DNA of 64,000 nucleotides, from positions 7,225 through 71,224 of the forward strand of contig JBJXFG010000060.1 of NCBI GenBank assembly GCA_046154665.1, in the 5' to 3' direction. Below are positions 17,017 through 25,708 of this stretch, piece after piece. The stretch is from JAFLCM01 sp046154665. GTDB lineage: Bacteria; Planctomycetota; Phycisphaerae; Phycisphaerales; UBA1924. The notes beneath the pieces were generated by a model. It saw nothing but the letters and a program-made list of their open reading frames with translations. It was not told the origin of the DNA and did not search any database. A program made the translations under genes and the position numbers. How positions within the stretch are numbered: position 1 is the stretch's first letter; every line of letters begins with the position of its first letter.

Positions 17017-17370
17017 ATGGCTGATCCGCTTGGATTGATCAACTCGGGTGTGGGGGGCGCGGGCGGAGCGATGCGCGGGATTGGCGGCGCGGGGTTGACG
17101 CCGCGCGTTGGTGCGGGGGGTGGGGCTTCGCTGCCGCAGGAAGAGGGCGGCGCGTCGTTCAAGGACGTGCTGATGCAGAACCTGCAGCGGGTGAACCAGA
17201 TGCAGCAGGACGCGGCGAAATCGGTCGAGGACCTGGTGACGAACCAGCGCGACGACGTCGAGACCGTGCTGATGGCGACGCAACAGGCCGACGCGGCGTT
17301 CAAGATGCTCCAGGCCGTGCGCAACAAGATGATGGAAGCGTACGAGGAGATCAAGCAGATGCGGGTGTGA
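17017..17370 (+). CDS. fliE: flagellar hook-basal body protein FliE
   Basis: 117 residues. FliE joins the MS-ring to the rod. After a Gly/Ala-rich N-terminus (1-45), the conserved part reads SFKDVLMQNLQRVNQMQQ, then DDVETVLMATQQADAAFKML and VRNKMMEAYEEIKQMRV, the diagnostic C-terminus. Start ATG at 17017 (GGAGG at 17006-17010). The length is typical. Confidence 0.94.
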   Translation: MADPLGLINSGVGGAGGAMRGIGGAGLTPRVGAGGGASLPQEEGGASFKDVLMQNLQRVNQMQQDAAKSVEDLVTNQRDDVETVLMATQQADAAFKMLQAVRNKMMEAYEEIKQMRV

Positions 17371-17376
17371 GGGGGC

Positions 17377-17411
17377 GGGAGTCGGGAATCGGGAGTGGGG
17401 AGTGGGGAAGA
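17377..17411. repeat. heptamer tandem array (GGGAGTC type)
   Basis: Five 7-bp units, GGGAGTC, GGGAATC, GGGAGTG, GGGAGTG, GGGAAGA, just after the fliE stop codon. Same family and strand as the arrays flanking the SPOR gene. Confidence 0.8.
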
Positions 17412-17457
17412 GCAGAAACACCAGCGCTGTTGTTTGTTGCGCGATTCTGGGTTGGCT

Positions 17458-17472
17458 TGGCGCAGGTTGTGC
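17458..17472 (+). promoter_or_regulatory. candidate sigma54 promoter upstream of fliF
   Basis: TGGCGCAGGTTGTGC matches the sigma54 consensus TGGCACR-N4-TTGC at 9 of 11 positions, with the required 10 bases between the -24 GG and -12 GC. It lies 153 bases before fliF. The nearby FlrC-like activator makes a sigma54 promoter plausible, but a match of this quality can arise by chance in GC-rich DNA. Confidence 0.3.
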
Positions 17473-17624
17473 GCGGCATCGGTGCGGGGCGCGGGTTTTG
17501 CATGTTCGGTTGGTTGGTGGTCGATGGTCAGACTCCTCGACGGCGTGGCCGCGCGCGTGCGCGGCTTCACCGGTCGAGGGGGCGCCAGGATGGTGCCTGG
17601 TGAAACGCAGGCGGAGGCCGCGGT

Positions 17625-19355
17625 ATGGGCGCGTTCAGGCGAGCGCTCGCCACCATCCAGACCTATCTTGGCCAGCTGACCGTGAGTCAGCGGCTGCTCA
17701 TCGGCAGCCTGGCGATCATCCTTGTCATGACGCTGTTTGTGGTGCGTCAGTACGCCTCGTCGCCCGAGAACGTGGCGCTGCTGGAGCCCAATGCTTCCGC
17801 CGAGCGTCAGTCGCAGGCGCTGCAGTTCGTTCGTGCCAACTTTGTTCCGCACAGCGTGAACGAGGCCGGTGGGGTGATGGTCCCGCCGGGGCGGCAGTAC
17901 GCCGTGCTCGCGCAGATGAGCCAGCAGGGCAAGCTGCCCGACGACAACCACCTGCTCTTTGATTCGCTCATCAGCAAGCAGTCGTGGACGCAGACGTACC
18001 AGCAGAACGTGCTGATGGAGACGGTCGCGGTTCAGAACGAACTCGGGCGCATCATCGGCCAGATGGACGGCGTGAGCGGGGCCAGTGTCATCCTTGATGT
18101 GCCGCGGAACCGGGGGCTGGGCCAGCCGCGGACCATCCCTACGGCCGCGGTGACGGTGTTCACGAGCAAGGGGCTCGATCAGAACGCCGTGGACGCGATC
18201 GCGCATCTGGTGGCGAGCTCGCGCTCGGGCCTGTCGATCGAGCACGTGCGGGTGATCGACGGCACCAGCAAGCGCCAGTACCGCGCCCGCGACGAGCGCG
18301 CGGCGGCGGCGGCGAACTACTCCGAGTTCCAGACGAGCATCGAAGACCGCAAGCAGCGCCAGGTGTACGACATGCTGGCGTCGTACATCCGCGGCGTGGT
18401 GGTGACGGTGCACGCGCAGGTGGATGTCACGCGGCGCACGACGACGACCAAGAGTGTGCTGCCCTCGGGCAAGGGCTCGGAATCGATGGTGACCAGCGAG
18501 ACGACCACCGAGCGTCGCAGCAGCGAAGGCGGGCGCGAGCAGGGTGCCGAGGCCGGGGTCCGCTCGAACATCGGTGCCGACATCGCCACCGCGCCGTCGG
18601 GCGGCAGCGGCCCAACCACCAACGACGCTGATTCGACGACCAAGTCCGAGGTGCGCTGGGGCGAGAAACTCGAAAATGTGGACGACCCGCGCGGCTTCGC
18701 GACCAAAATCAACGCCGTCGTCAACATCCCCCGCGCGTACTTCGTCGAGATCTGGAAGAGCCAGCAGGGCGCGGCCGCGCCGGCGGGTGGGGAAGCACCG
18801 GCGGGCGGCGAGGCGGCCGCGGCGGCGGGCCCGAAAGACGCCGATCTCAAGCCGATCATCGACAGCGAGACCGAGCGCATCAAGAAGGAGGTCGCGCTGC
18901 AGATCGACACTTCGGCGGCGGACAAGACGCTCCCCGGAGAGGTCGCGGTGTCGATGATCCACTCGCTCGCCGAGGTTGAGAGCGCGGGCGTGCCGAAGTC
19001 GGGGTTCATTGATCTGGGCGGCGCGGGCACTCTGGCGATCAACGACTTGGTGAAGACGATCGGCCTCGGCGGGCTCGCCGTGCTCGCTCTCGGGCTTGTC
19101 GTGATGACCGCTTTCCGCGCCAGCAAGCAAGAGAAGCTGCCGACGGCGGAGGAACTCGTGGGCGTGCCGCCCACGCTGCCGGGTGATGCCGACATCGTGG
19201 GCGAGGCCACCGAGGCCGACAGCGTGCTCTCGGGCATCGAACTGAGCGAAGACGAGATGAAGGACCGCAAGGTGATGGAACAGGTTGAGGCGGTGGCGAA
19301 GGAGAGGCCGCGGGACGCCGCGTCGATCCTGGGCCGCTGGATGACGGACAGTTGA
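17625..19355 (+). CDS. fliF: flagellar MS-ring protein FliF
   Basis: 576 residues. FliF forms the MS-ring in the inner membrane. A first membrane helix spans about 24-41 (RLLIGSLAIILVMTLFVV), a second about 480-500 (IGLGGLAVLALGLVVMTAF). The periplasmic part holds the ring-building segments, including QMDGVSGASVILDVPRNRG and GLSIEHVRVIDGTSK. The cytosolic C-terminus, which docks FliG, ends in the conserved ASILGRWMTDS. It is 150 bases downstream of a candidate sigma54 site and 30 bases upstream of fliG. Confidence 0.95.
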   Translation: MGAFRRALATIQTYLGQLTVSQRLLIGSLAIILVMTLFVVRQYASSPENVALLEPNASAERQSQALQFVRANFVPHSVNEAGGVMVPPGRQYAVLAQMSQQGKLPDDNHLLFDSLISKQSWTQTYQQNVLMETVAVQNELGRIIGQMDGVSGASVILDVPRNRGLGQPRTIPTAAVTVFTSKGLDQNAVDAIAHLVASSRSGLSIEHVRVIDGTSKRQYRARDERAAAAANYSEFQTSIEDRKQRQVYDMLASYIRGVVVTVHAQVDVTRRTTTTKSVLPSGKGSESMVTSETTTERRSSEGGREQGAEAGVRSNIGADIATAPSGGSGPTTNDADSTTKSEVRWGEKLENVDDPRGFATKINAVVNIPRAYFVEIWKSQQGAAAPAGGEAPAGGEAAAAAGPKDADLKPIIDSETERIKKEVALQIDTSAADKTLPGEVAVSMIHSLAEVESAGVPKSGFIDLGGAGTLAINDLVKTIGLGGLAVLALGLVVMTAFRASKQEKLPTAEELVGVPPTLPGDADIVGEATEADSVLSGIELSEDEMKDRKVMEQVEAVAKERPRDAASILGRWMTDS

Positions 19356-19385
19356 AGAACCGGAAAGTGACGTGAGGGCGTGACC

Positions 19386-20426
19386 ATGCCGAGGAAGCCG
19401 GGCGAACCGCTGCCCGATGACATCTCGCAACTGGGTGGTGTGACCAAGGCCGCGGTGCTGCTGCTGTCGATCGATTCGGTGTCGGGCAGCACGGTGCTCA
19501 AGAGCATGCAGGCCGAGCAAGTAGAAGAGGTGACGCGCGAGCTCGCCGGGCTGGGGCGTGTGCCGGAGAAGCTGCGCCGCCAGGTGATCGAGGAGTTCTA
19601 CAGCACCTCGCTGGCGTACAGCGCCGCGGCGGAGGGCGGGCTCGAATATGCCCGTGAACTGCTGAAGAACGCGATGGACCCCAAGCAGGCCGACCGCGTG
19701 CTGGCGCAGATCCAGACGCAGGTGACGCGGGCCCCGTTCAGTTTCCTGCAGAAGGCCGAGGCGGAGAACCTGCTGACGTTCATCCAGGACGAACACCCGC
19801 AGACGATCGCGCTGATCGTGTGCCACCTGCCGCACCACAAGGCGTCGGAGATTCTCGTGGGCCTGCCGGTGCAGAAGCAGATCGAGGTCATCAAGCGCAT
19901 CGCCAACATGGAGCAGACCAACCCCGAGGTGATCCGCGAGGTCGAGCGCGGGCTCGAGGGTCGCCTCTCGAGCATGCTCAATCAGAGCATGGAGAAGGCC
20001 GGCGGCGTGCCGACGGTGGCGGAGATTCTCAACCTCGCCGACCGCGCGACCGAGAAGGCAATCATGGAGGGCCTCGAAGCCGAGGACCCCGACCTGGTCG
20101 AGGAAATCCGGCGACTGATGTTCGTCTTCGAGGACATCAAGAAGGTCGACGACAAGGGCATCCAGGCCGTGCTCCGCGAAGTGGACAACGACGAGCTGGC
20201 TCTGGCGCTCAAGACAGCAAGCCCGGAACTGCAGGAGAAGATCTTCAAGAACATGTCCGAGCGGGCCGCCCAGCTCATCAAGGAGGACATGCAGTTCATG
20301 GGCCCGGTACGCGTCAGCGACGTCGAGAGCTCGCAGCAACGCATCGTCGACATCGTCCGCAGGCTGGAGGAATCGGGCGAGATCATCATCGCGGGCCGCG
20401 GCGGGCAGGAGGAGTTGATCGTTTGA
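19386..20426 (+). CDS. fliG: flagellar motor switch protein FliG
   Basis: 346 residues. FliG is the torque-generating C-ring subunit bound to FliF. The middle-domain EHPQT motif (DEHPQTIALIV) and the C-terminal charged segment (LVEEIRRLMFVFEDI, DNDELALALKT, IVDIVRRLEESGEI) are present. I prefer the ATG at 19386, seven bases after GAGGG; a GTG at 19380 is only one base from it. Length is normal. It is followed by an inverted pair of octamer arrays that runs up to the fliH start. Confidence 0.96.
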   Translation: MPRKPGEPLPDDISQLGGVTKAAVLLLSIDSVSGSTVLKSMQAEQVEEVTRELAGLGRVPEKLRRQVIEEFYSTSLAYSAAAEGGLEYARELLKNAMDPKQADRVLAQIQTQVTRAPFSFLQKAEAENLLTFIQDEHPQTIALIVCHLPHHKASEILVGLPVQKQIEVIKRIANMEQTNPEVIREVERGLEGRLSSMLNQSMEKAGGVPTVAEILNLADRATEKAIMEGLEAEDPDLVEEIRRLMFVFEDIKKVDDKGIQAVLREVDNDELALALKTASPELQEKIFKNMSERAAQLIKEDMQFMGPVRVSDVESSQQRIVDIVRRLEESGEIIIAGRGGQEELIV

Positions 20427-20429
20427 AGA

Positions 20430-20557
20430 GGCACGGAGGCACGAAGGCACGGAGGCACGAAGCGGACAAGGCAGCAGACTCCTGCCGCTTCCATGTCGCG
20501 CGGCGGTCCATCATGCCTTTCAGACTCCGTGCCTTCGTGCCTCCGTGCCTGCGTGCC
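20430..20557. repeat. inverted pair of octamer arrays between fliG and fliH
   Basis: Left arm: GGCACGGA, GGCACGAA, GGCACGGA, GGCACGAA (20430-20461). Right arm: TCCGTGCC, TTCGTGCC, TCCGTGCC, TGCGTGCC (20526-20557). The arms can pair over about 32 bp around a 64-bp spacer that holds its own small hairpin (GGCAG/CTGCC, 20470-20486). The right arm ends five bases before the fliH ATG, replacing the usual Shine-Dalgarno sequence. Confidence 0.85.
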
Positions 20558-20562
20558 TTCCC

Positions 20563-21345
20563 ATGTTGATCAAAAACTCCAACTCGAAGCTGATGGCGCG
20601 CGAGGCGGTGGTGCTCGACTTGGGGGACCTGACCTCGCAGGCCGACGTGATCAAGCGCGAGGCCTCCGCCGCGGCGGAGCGGATCGTGCGCACCGCGCGC
20701 GAAGAGCGGTCGCGCATCCTCAGCGGTGCGGAAGAGCAGGGCCGGCGCGACGGGCGCGAGGCCGGGCTGCGTGAGGGCCTTGAGGAGGGCCGCGCGGCGG
20801 GGCGCGCCGAGGCACTCGCAGCCGAGGCCGCGGCACTGAAGGCGATTCAGCAGCGGTGGACCGAGGCGCTCGCCGCGTTCGAGGCCGAGCGATCGGACCT
20901 GCTGTCCGAAGCGCGGTCGTCGCTGCTGCAACTGGCGGCGGCTCTGGCGGAGCGAGTGACCAAACGTCACGTTGAGGCCGATGAGCACGTGCTCGCCGCG
21001 CAGCTTGAGGCGGCTTTGCGGCTGGTGCTCGCGCCGACGAAGCTGGTGATCGAGGTTGATCCTTCCGAGCGTGAGCGCACGCAGAAGGCCCTGCCGGCGC
21101 TGATGGAACGTCTGGGCGGAACCGACAACGCCGAGGTCCGCCCGCGCGAGGGCCTCGGCAAGGGCTCGGTCATCGTCCGAACCGATCGAGGCGAGATCGA
21201 CGCTTCGATCGCCACGCAGGTCTCTCGCGCGGTCGCGGCGCTCATGGGCGAAGAGCCCGACGCCGACGCGGCCTCATCCGCTTCTTCGGCCTCGCCACTC
21301 GGCGCCGCTCCCGGCGCGCCGCCCACGACGCGAGGTGACGCATGA
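20563..21345 (+). CDS. fliH: flagellar assembly protein FliH
   Basis: 260 residues. FliH binds and restrains the export ATPase FliI and links it to the C-ring. The long helical region with Gly/Arg-rich heptads (EEQGRRDGREAGLREGLEEG, about 60-90) and the C-terminal FliH/YscL fold (LLQLAAALAERVTKRHVEAD ... VIVRTDRGEIDASI) are characteristic. The extreme C-terminus is Ala/Ser/Pro-rich. No Shine-Dalgarno is seen before the ATG, which directly follows the repeat arm, so initiation is either weak or coupled. The stop overlaps fliI by four bases. Confidence 0.9.
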   Translation: MLIKNSNSKLMAREAVVLDLGDLTSQADVIKREASAAAERIVRTAREERSRILSGAEEQGRRDGREAGLREGLEEGRAAGRAEALAAEAAALKAIQQRWTEALAAFEAERSDLLSEARSSLLQLAAALAERVTKRHVEADEHVLAAQLEAALRLVLAPTKLVIEVDPSERERTQKALPALMERLGGTDNAEVRPREGLGKGSVIVRTDRGEIDASIATQVSRAVAALMGEEPDADAASSASSASPLGAAPGAPPTTRGDA

Positions 21346-22709
21346 TCTGCCTGGGCGAAGCGATGTCGCGCGTTGCGTCGTGTGAGACGATCGGCATCCG
21401 CGGTGCCGTGGCGGCGCTGCGCGGGCTCACCGTGCTCGTCGATGATCTGCCCGTGGTCACCGGCGCGCTGGTCGTCGTCGATTCAAGTTCCGGGCCGCGC
21501 ACCGGCGAGGTCGTCGGGTTTGACGGCGGGCGTGCCGTCGTCATGCTGCTCGGTCAGACCGCGGGCGTCCGTGCCGGCGACCGCGTTCGCCTTGTCGGCG
21601 CCAGCCCGCAGGTGCGCGTCGGCGCGTCGATGCTCGGGCGCGTCGTCGACGCGCTGGGCAGGCCGATCGACGACGGCCCGGCGCTGCGCGATCTCTCGGG
21701 GAGGCCGCTCTCGCCCGACCCCGTGACAGCGATGAAGCGCCGGCGCATCACCGAGCCGTTGCGCACCGGCGTGCGCGCGATCGATCTCTTCAACACCGTC
21801 GGGCGCGGGCAGCGATTGGGCGTGTTTGCAGGCCCGGGCGTCGGCAAGAGCACGCTGATGGGCATGATCGCGCGTCGTTCCGCCGCCGATGTCAACGTGA
21901 TCGGGCTCATCGGCGAGCGCGGCCGGGAAGTCAAGGATTTCATCGAGCACGCGCTGGGCGTCGAGGGGATGCGGCGCTCGGTCGTCGTCGTCGCCACGGG
22001 CGATGAGTCGCCGCTGATGCGTGTCCGCGCCGCGATGGCGGCGTGCGCGGCGGCTGAGCACTTCCGTGACCGGGGACTTGACGTGATGCTCATGCTCGAC
22101 AGCGTCACACGCTTCGCGCACGCGCAGCGCCAGGTGGGTCTGGCGGTGGGCGAGCCGCCCGCGACCAAGGGCTATACGCCCAGTGTGTTTGCGATGCTGC
22201 CGCTGCTGCTCGAGCGTGCCGGCGCGATCGAAGTCGGCGTCAACGGCGGTCGGGCAGGCTCGATCACCGGCTTCTACACCATCCTCGTCGAAGGCGACGA
22301 CATGACCGAACCGATCGCCGACGCCGCCCGAGGCATCCTCGATGGTCACCTGGTGCTCTCGCGCCGCTTAGCGCACAAGGGGCACTTTCCCGCGGTTGAC
22401 CCGCTCGATTCGGTGAGCCGACTCATGAGCGAGGTGGCCGATGCCGAACACAACACCGCGCGAAGGCGGCTCGTCTCGCTGCTGGCGGCGCACCGCGAGG
22501 CCGAGGACCTCATCCAGATCGGTGCCTATGCGCCGGGCTCGAACCCGACGACTGACGCCGCCATCCAGTTCAAGCCGCGCATCGACGCGATGCTGCAGCA
22601 GCGCGTCGACGAGGCCGAACCGTTCGACGTCGCGAGGGCTCGCATGGTGGCGCTTTCCAACGAAGCCACGGCGTTCGGTGCCGCCGCGGAGAAGATCAGG
22701 AAGAAGTAA
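21342..22709 (+). CDS. fliI: flagellum-specific ATPase FliI
   Basis: 455 residues. FliI is the type III export ATPase. Walker A GPGVGKST (about residues 165-173), Walker B DVMLMLDSVTRFAHAQRQVG and the family block YTPSVFAMLPLLLERAG are clear, as is the C-terminal ATDAIQFK-like segment (TDAAIQFKPRIDAML). It overlaps fliH by ATGA. A second ATG (21363) could serve as start, but the first is in the coupled position. The next gene fliJ starts three bases after the stop. Confidence 0.97.
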   Translation: MICLGEAMSRVASCETIGIRGAVAALRGLTVLVDDLPVVTGALVVVDSSSGPRTGEVVGFDGGRAVVMLLGQTAGVRAGDRVRLVGASPQVRVGASMLGRVVDALGRPIDDGPALRDLSGRPLSPDPVTAMKRRRITEPLRTGVRAIDLFNTVGRGQRLGVFAGPGVGKSTLMGMIARRSAADVNVIGLIGERGREVKDFIEHALGVEGMRRSVVVVATGDESPLMRVRAAMAACAAAEHFRDRGLDVMLMLDSVTRFAHAQRQVGLAVGEPPATKGYTPSVFAMLPLLLERAGAIEVGVNGGRAGSITGFYTILVEGDDMTEPIADAARGILDGHLVLSRRLAHKGHFPAVDPLDSVSRLMSEVADAEHNTARRRLVSLLAAHREAEDLIQIGAYAPGSNPTTDAAIQFKPRIDAMLQQRVDEAEPFDVARARMVALSNEATAFGAAAEKIRKK

Positions 22710-22712
22710 CCC

Positions 22713-23222
22713 GTGGCCAAGTTCAAGTTCCAACTCCAGGGCGTGCTGCGGTACCGCGAGCACATCGAGCGTCAGAAGATGCTGACGGTGGCGCGGCTGG
22801 AGGTCGAACGCCGCGCGGGCGAGCGCGTGATCTCGGATTACCAGTCGATGATCCGCAGCGGCAAGGACGATCTTCGCAAGGCGCTCGCGCCGGCCTCGGA
22901 TGCACAGGGTCACTCAGCGCCGATCAACCCCGTCTCGGCCCGGCTGCAGGCGGCGGCGTCGCTGCATCTTCAACTCAAGGCGCAGCGCGCGGCGCTGGGC
23001 CTCGCGGGCGTGCTGAAGCGGCTGGGCGATGCGCGGGCCGACCTCGCCAAGGCCGCCACGGCGCGGCGCGGCATGGAGAAGCTCAAAGAACACCGCTTCG
23101 ATTCGTGGCGTGAGGACGAGTCTAAGCGCGAGGGCGCGATGCTGGATGAGATCGGCACGATGGGTGCGGCACGCCGCGTGCAAGTGAGTTCGGGGACCGA
23201 GTCGCAAAGGAACCAGCCATGA
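22713..23222 (+). CDS. fliJ: FliJ-like flagellar export chaperone
   Basis: 169 residues starting with GTG. FKFQLQGVLRYREHIERQKM at the N-terminus is typical of FliJ, followed by a long coiled coil (about 20-150) rich in Lys, Arg, Glu and Ala. FliJ is the central stalk of the FliI hexamer. The position directly after fliI supports the call more than sequence alone. Its stop overlaps the next gene (ATGATG). Confidence 0.85.
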   Translation: MAKFKFQLQGVLRYREHIERQKMLTVARLEVERRAGERVISDYQSMIRSGKDDLRKALAPASDAQGHSAPINPVSARLQAAASLHLQLKAQRAALGLAGVLKRLGDARADLAKAATARRGMEKLKEHRFDSWREDESKREGAMLDEIGTMGAARRVQVSSGTESQRNQP

Positions 23223-24037
23223 TGCGCAGCCTGTGGATCGCCGTTTCGACGCTCGCGTTGGCCAACCTCATGGCCCTGGGCGCGTTCGCGCTGTGGCTCA
23301 ACGCCTCGGGCCGATTGAGCCGCGACCGCATCGAGAAGGTGCGGGAAGTGTTCGGCGTCACGGTGGCGCAGGAGCAGTCCAAGCAGGCCGCCGAGAAGGC
23401 CGCCGTGGAAGCCGACGCGAAGAAGGCCGAGGAAACGGCCCGCGAGAAGCGCCCGCCCATCAGCGCCGAGCAGCGTCTGGCGATCATCCGCGAGTATGAA
23501 GAGACGCAGCGCCAGAAGAACGAGCGTCTGCAGCGCGAGACGCGGGACCTGCTGAACCAACTCGACATCCGGCGCGCCGAGTTCGAGAAGCAGAAGGCCG
23601 AGTTTGTCGCGAAGTATGAGGCGTTCCAGCAGATGCGCGAAGAGCTTGCCCGCAACACGGGCAGCGAACAGTTTGCCAAGACGCTGAAGGTCTACGAGAC
23701 CGTCAAGGCCGCCGACGCCGCCGCGATGATGGAGTCACTACTCGCGGCGGGTGACACGGGGCGTGAGCAGGTCGTCGCCTATTTGAATCAGATGCAGCCG
23801 CGCACCAGCGCGAAGATCGTCGGCGAGTTCCGCAAGAAAGACCCCTCACTGGCCGCGGATTTGCTAGAGAGGTTGCGGACCTACGGCCTTGAGACGAGCG
23901 CGGGCAGCGGGGGCGGGCGCGGCTCGACGGGGACGGATTCGTCCGCCGACACGCGCGCGAGCGACAACGATGCCAATCCAGACCCCACTCAACGCCCTGC
24001 TCCAAACGCCGCAGAACCACCGCGCCCAGCGTCCTGA
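23219..24037 (+). CDS. MotE-like coiled-coil protein with MgtE-N-like C-terminus
   Basis: 272 residues. An N-terminal membrane helix (about 7-27) is followed by a long Ala/Lys/Glu coiled coil (about 55-165) and a compact domain (about 165-225: ADAAAMMESLLAAGDTGREQ, AYLNQMQPRTSAKIVGEF) resembling the MgtE N-terminal fold of MotE proteins. MotE stabilises the MotB stator in epsilonproteobacteria, and homologues follow fliJ in many clusters. The tail is Asp/Pro-rich and overlaps the start of fliK by 68 bases. No motA or motB is in the window. Confidence 0.8.
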   Translation: MMRSLWIAVSTLALANLMALGAFALWLNASGRLSRDRIEKVREVFGVTVAQEQSKQAAEKAAVEADAKKAEETAREKRPPISAEQRLAIIREYEETQRQKNERLQRETRDLLNQLDIRRAEFEKQKAEFVAKYEAFQQMREELARNTGSEQFAKTLKVYETVKAADAAAMMESLLAAGDTGREQVVAYLNQMQPRTSAKIVGEFRKKDPSLAADLLERLRTYGLETSAGSGGGRGSTGTDSSADTRASDNDANPDPTQRPAPNAAEPPRPAS

Positions 24038-25619
24038 GGCGGATCGGGGGGCAATCGGCGGCGTCAGCGCCCCGGCGAAGGCGCGATCCAGCAAGGGCGA
24101 GGGTGACGGGGACTTTGCGTCGAGCCTCTCGCGCAAGTTTGAGCAGTCGGAAAAGGCCGATCTCGCGCCCAAGCGCGAAGAACGCGCCGCGACCCGGGAA
24201 CAGCACCCCGAGCCCCGGCGCAAGGCCGGTGACGGCGCTGAACGCGAGGGTGCCGGCGTCGAGAAGCCAAACGCGGATGCGAGTAGCGCGAGCGACGCGC
24301 CGCCCGAGAGCGCGGTGGACAGGCTAAACGGCAAGCAATCGGGCAACGCCGATTCCCCTTCAGGCCAGGGCGAAGCGCCGACCCACGAGCCGAAGCCGGC
24401 ATCGACGGATGAGGCCAAGAAGACTGCTGCCGGCGATACCGGCACCGAAGGCGATACCCCCGCGGTGTCCGTCAGCGTCAGTGCCGCGAAGTCGGGCGGC
24501 AGCGCGGCGAAGACCTCGACCGCAGCCGAGCCTGTTGCCGTCGGCAAGGGTCGCACGACCGCAGCCACGCCGCGGCAGAGTTCATCGGCGTTGGGCGGCC
24601 TCGGCGCGAGTGATTCCGGTGCGAGTGACTCTTCACTTGTCGAACTCAAGCCCGCGCAGGGCACGGCCCTGAGCCCCGACGCACCCGTTGCCACCGCACC
24701 GTCTCACGCGGCGCAGGGAGCTGCGCCCGGCGCGACGACGCCAGCACCCGGCGACGCGACGGGTGAGCCGCGCCGCCGCGACACGAGCGGCAATTCCCTC
24801 GAGGTACGGGCTGGCGCGGAGGCAACCGCCGCCGTTCAGCCGCCTCAAGAGCCGGCGAAGCCGGCCCTCGGCGCTCCGGCCCCTGCGCAAGGCGCGAGCG
24901 CCGCAACGCCGGTCAGCGCCTCGCCAACCGGCGCGGCGGACAACGGCGCGGTCGCACGCCTCATGGGCACCTCGGGCGCGGACCGCGCTGCGGGCCCCGG
25001 CGAAGGCGCAGCTTCCGCCGGTCATGGGGCGACAGGCATCGCGCGCAGCGCCGAGATGACCCAGCTCGAGTCCCTCGTCTCGCGCGGCCTCAGCGCCTCG
25101 CTGGCGCAGCGAGGCGGCACGCTCACGCTGCGTCTGATGCCTGATTCGCTGGGCGCGATGCGCATCCAGATGGAACTGCAGCAGGGCACCGTGCGGGTCG
25201 ACATGGAAGTCGCCAACGCCGAGGCACACCGATTGCTGACTCAGTCACTCGACGGGCTGCGCACCTCGCTGGAAGCCAGGGGCCTGCTCGTTGAGAGACT
25301 CGGGGTGAGCCTGGCGCCCACCCACGTGTCGGCCCTCGCCGCGGCGAACTCGTCCGCGAACGGAAGCGCGGGCGGCCAAGGGGGGAACTCGTCGCCGGGG
25401 ACCGGCGACACGGGCGCACAACGGCAGGACGCCGGCGGCGCCAACCTGAATCACGACGCGGGCGATGGACGCTCACGATCGTGGCTGGGCGGAGACCAGC
25501 GCGGAAACGAGAGGCCCGGCGGAGCGGGGCCGCGCACCGATGATCGCACCGACGCCGACGGCAACGCCTTCGGCAGCCTGTGGCAACGCCTGAGACTGGG
25601 CGTCGACACACGCGGGTGA
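23970..25619 (+). CDS. fliK: flagellar hook-length control protein FliK
   Basis: 549 residues. The first 360 are low-complexity Ala/Ser/Pro/Glu, as expected of a FliK ruler region. The C-terminal Flg_hook domain (about 365-460) is clear: LTLRLMPDSLGAMRIQMELQ, VRVDMEVANAEAHRLLTQSL, DGLRTSLEARGLLVERLGVS. FliK measures the hook and switches export specificity by binding FlhB. The start MPIQTPLN lies 68 bases inside the preceding gene. The tail after residue 460 is Gly/Asn/Asp-rich. Confidence 0.9.
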   Translation: MPIQTPLNALLQTPQNHRAQRPEADRGAIGGVSAPAKARSSKGEGDGDFASSLSRKFEQSEKADLAPKREERAATREQHPEPRRKAGDGAEREGAGVEKPNADASSASDAPPESAVDRLNGKQSGNADSPSGQGEAPTHEPKPASTDEAKKTAAGDTGTEGDTPAVSVSVSAAKSGGSAAKTSTAAEPVAVGKGRTTAATPRQSSSALGGLGASDSGASDSSLVELKPAQGTALSPDAPVATAPSHAAQGAAPGATTPAPGDATGEPRRRDTSGNSLEVRAGAEATAAVQPPQEPAKPALGAPAPAQGASAATPVSASPTGAADNGAVARLMGTSGADRAAGPGEGAASAGHGATGIARSAEMTQLESLVSRGLSASLAQRGGTLTLRLMPDSLGAMRIQMELQQGTVRVDMEVANAEAHRLLTQSLDGLRTSLEARGLLVERLGVSLAPTHVSALAAANSSANGSAGGQGGNSSPGTGDTGAQRQDAGGANLNHDAGDGRSRSWLGGDQRGNERPGGAGPRTDDRTDADGNAFGSLWQRLRLGVDTRG

Positions 25620-25708
25620 ACTCAGAAGGTGCCTGATCTTCTCGACGCCCCCGCGCGATATCTCGCGGGTGAGCGGTCACGCGCTCGCCTCGGCGAGGGA
25701 GGTTCTCC

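Noticed and set aside
16962..20450. A 1162-codon open frame on the minus strand opposite fliE, fliF and fliG
   Set aside because: Its translation is Arg/His/Leu-rich, antisense to three clear flagellar genes; long antisense frames are common in GC-rich DNA.
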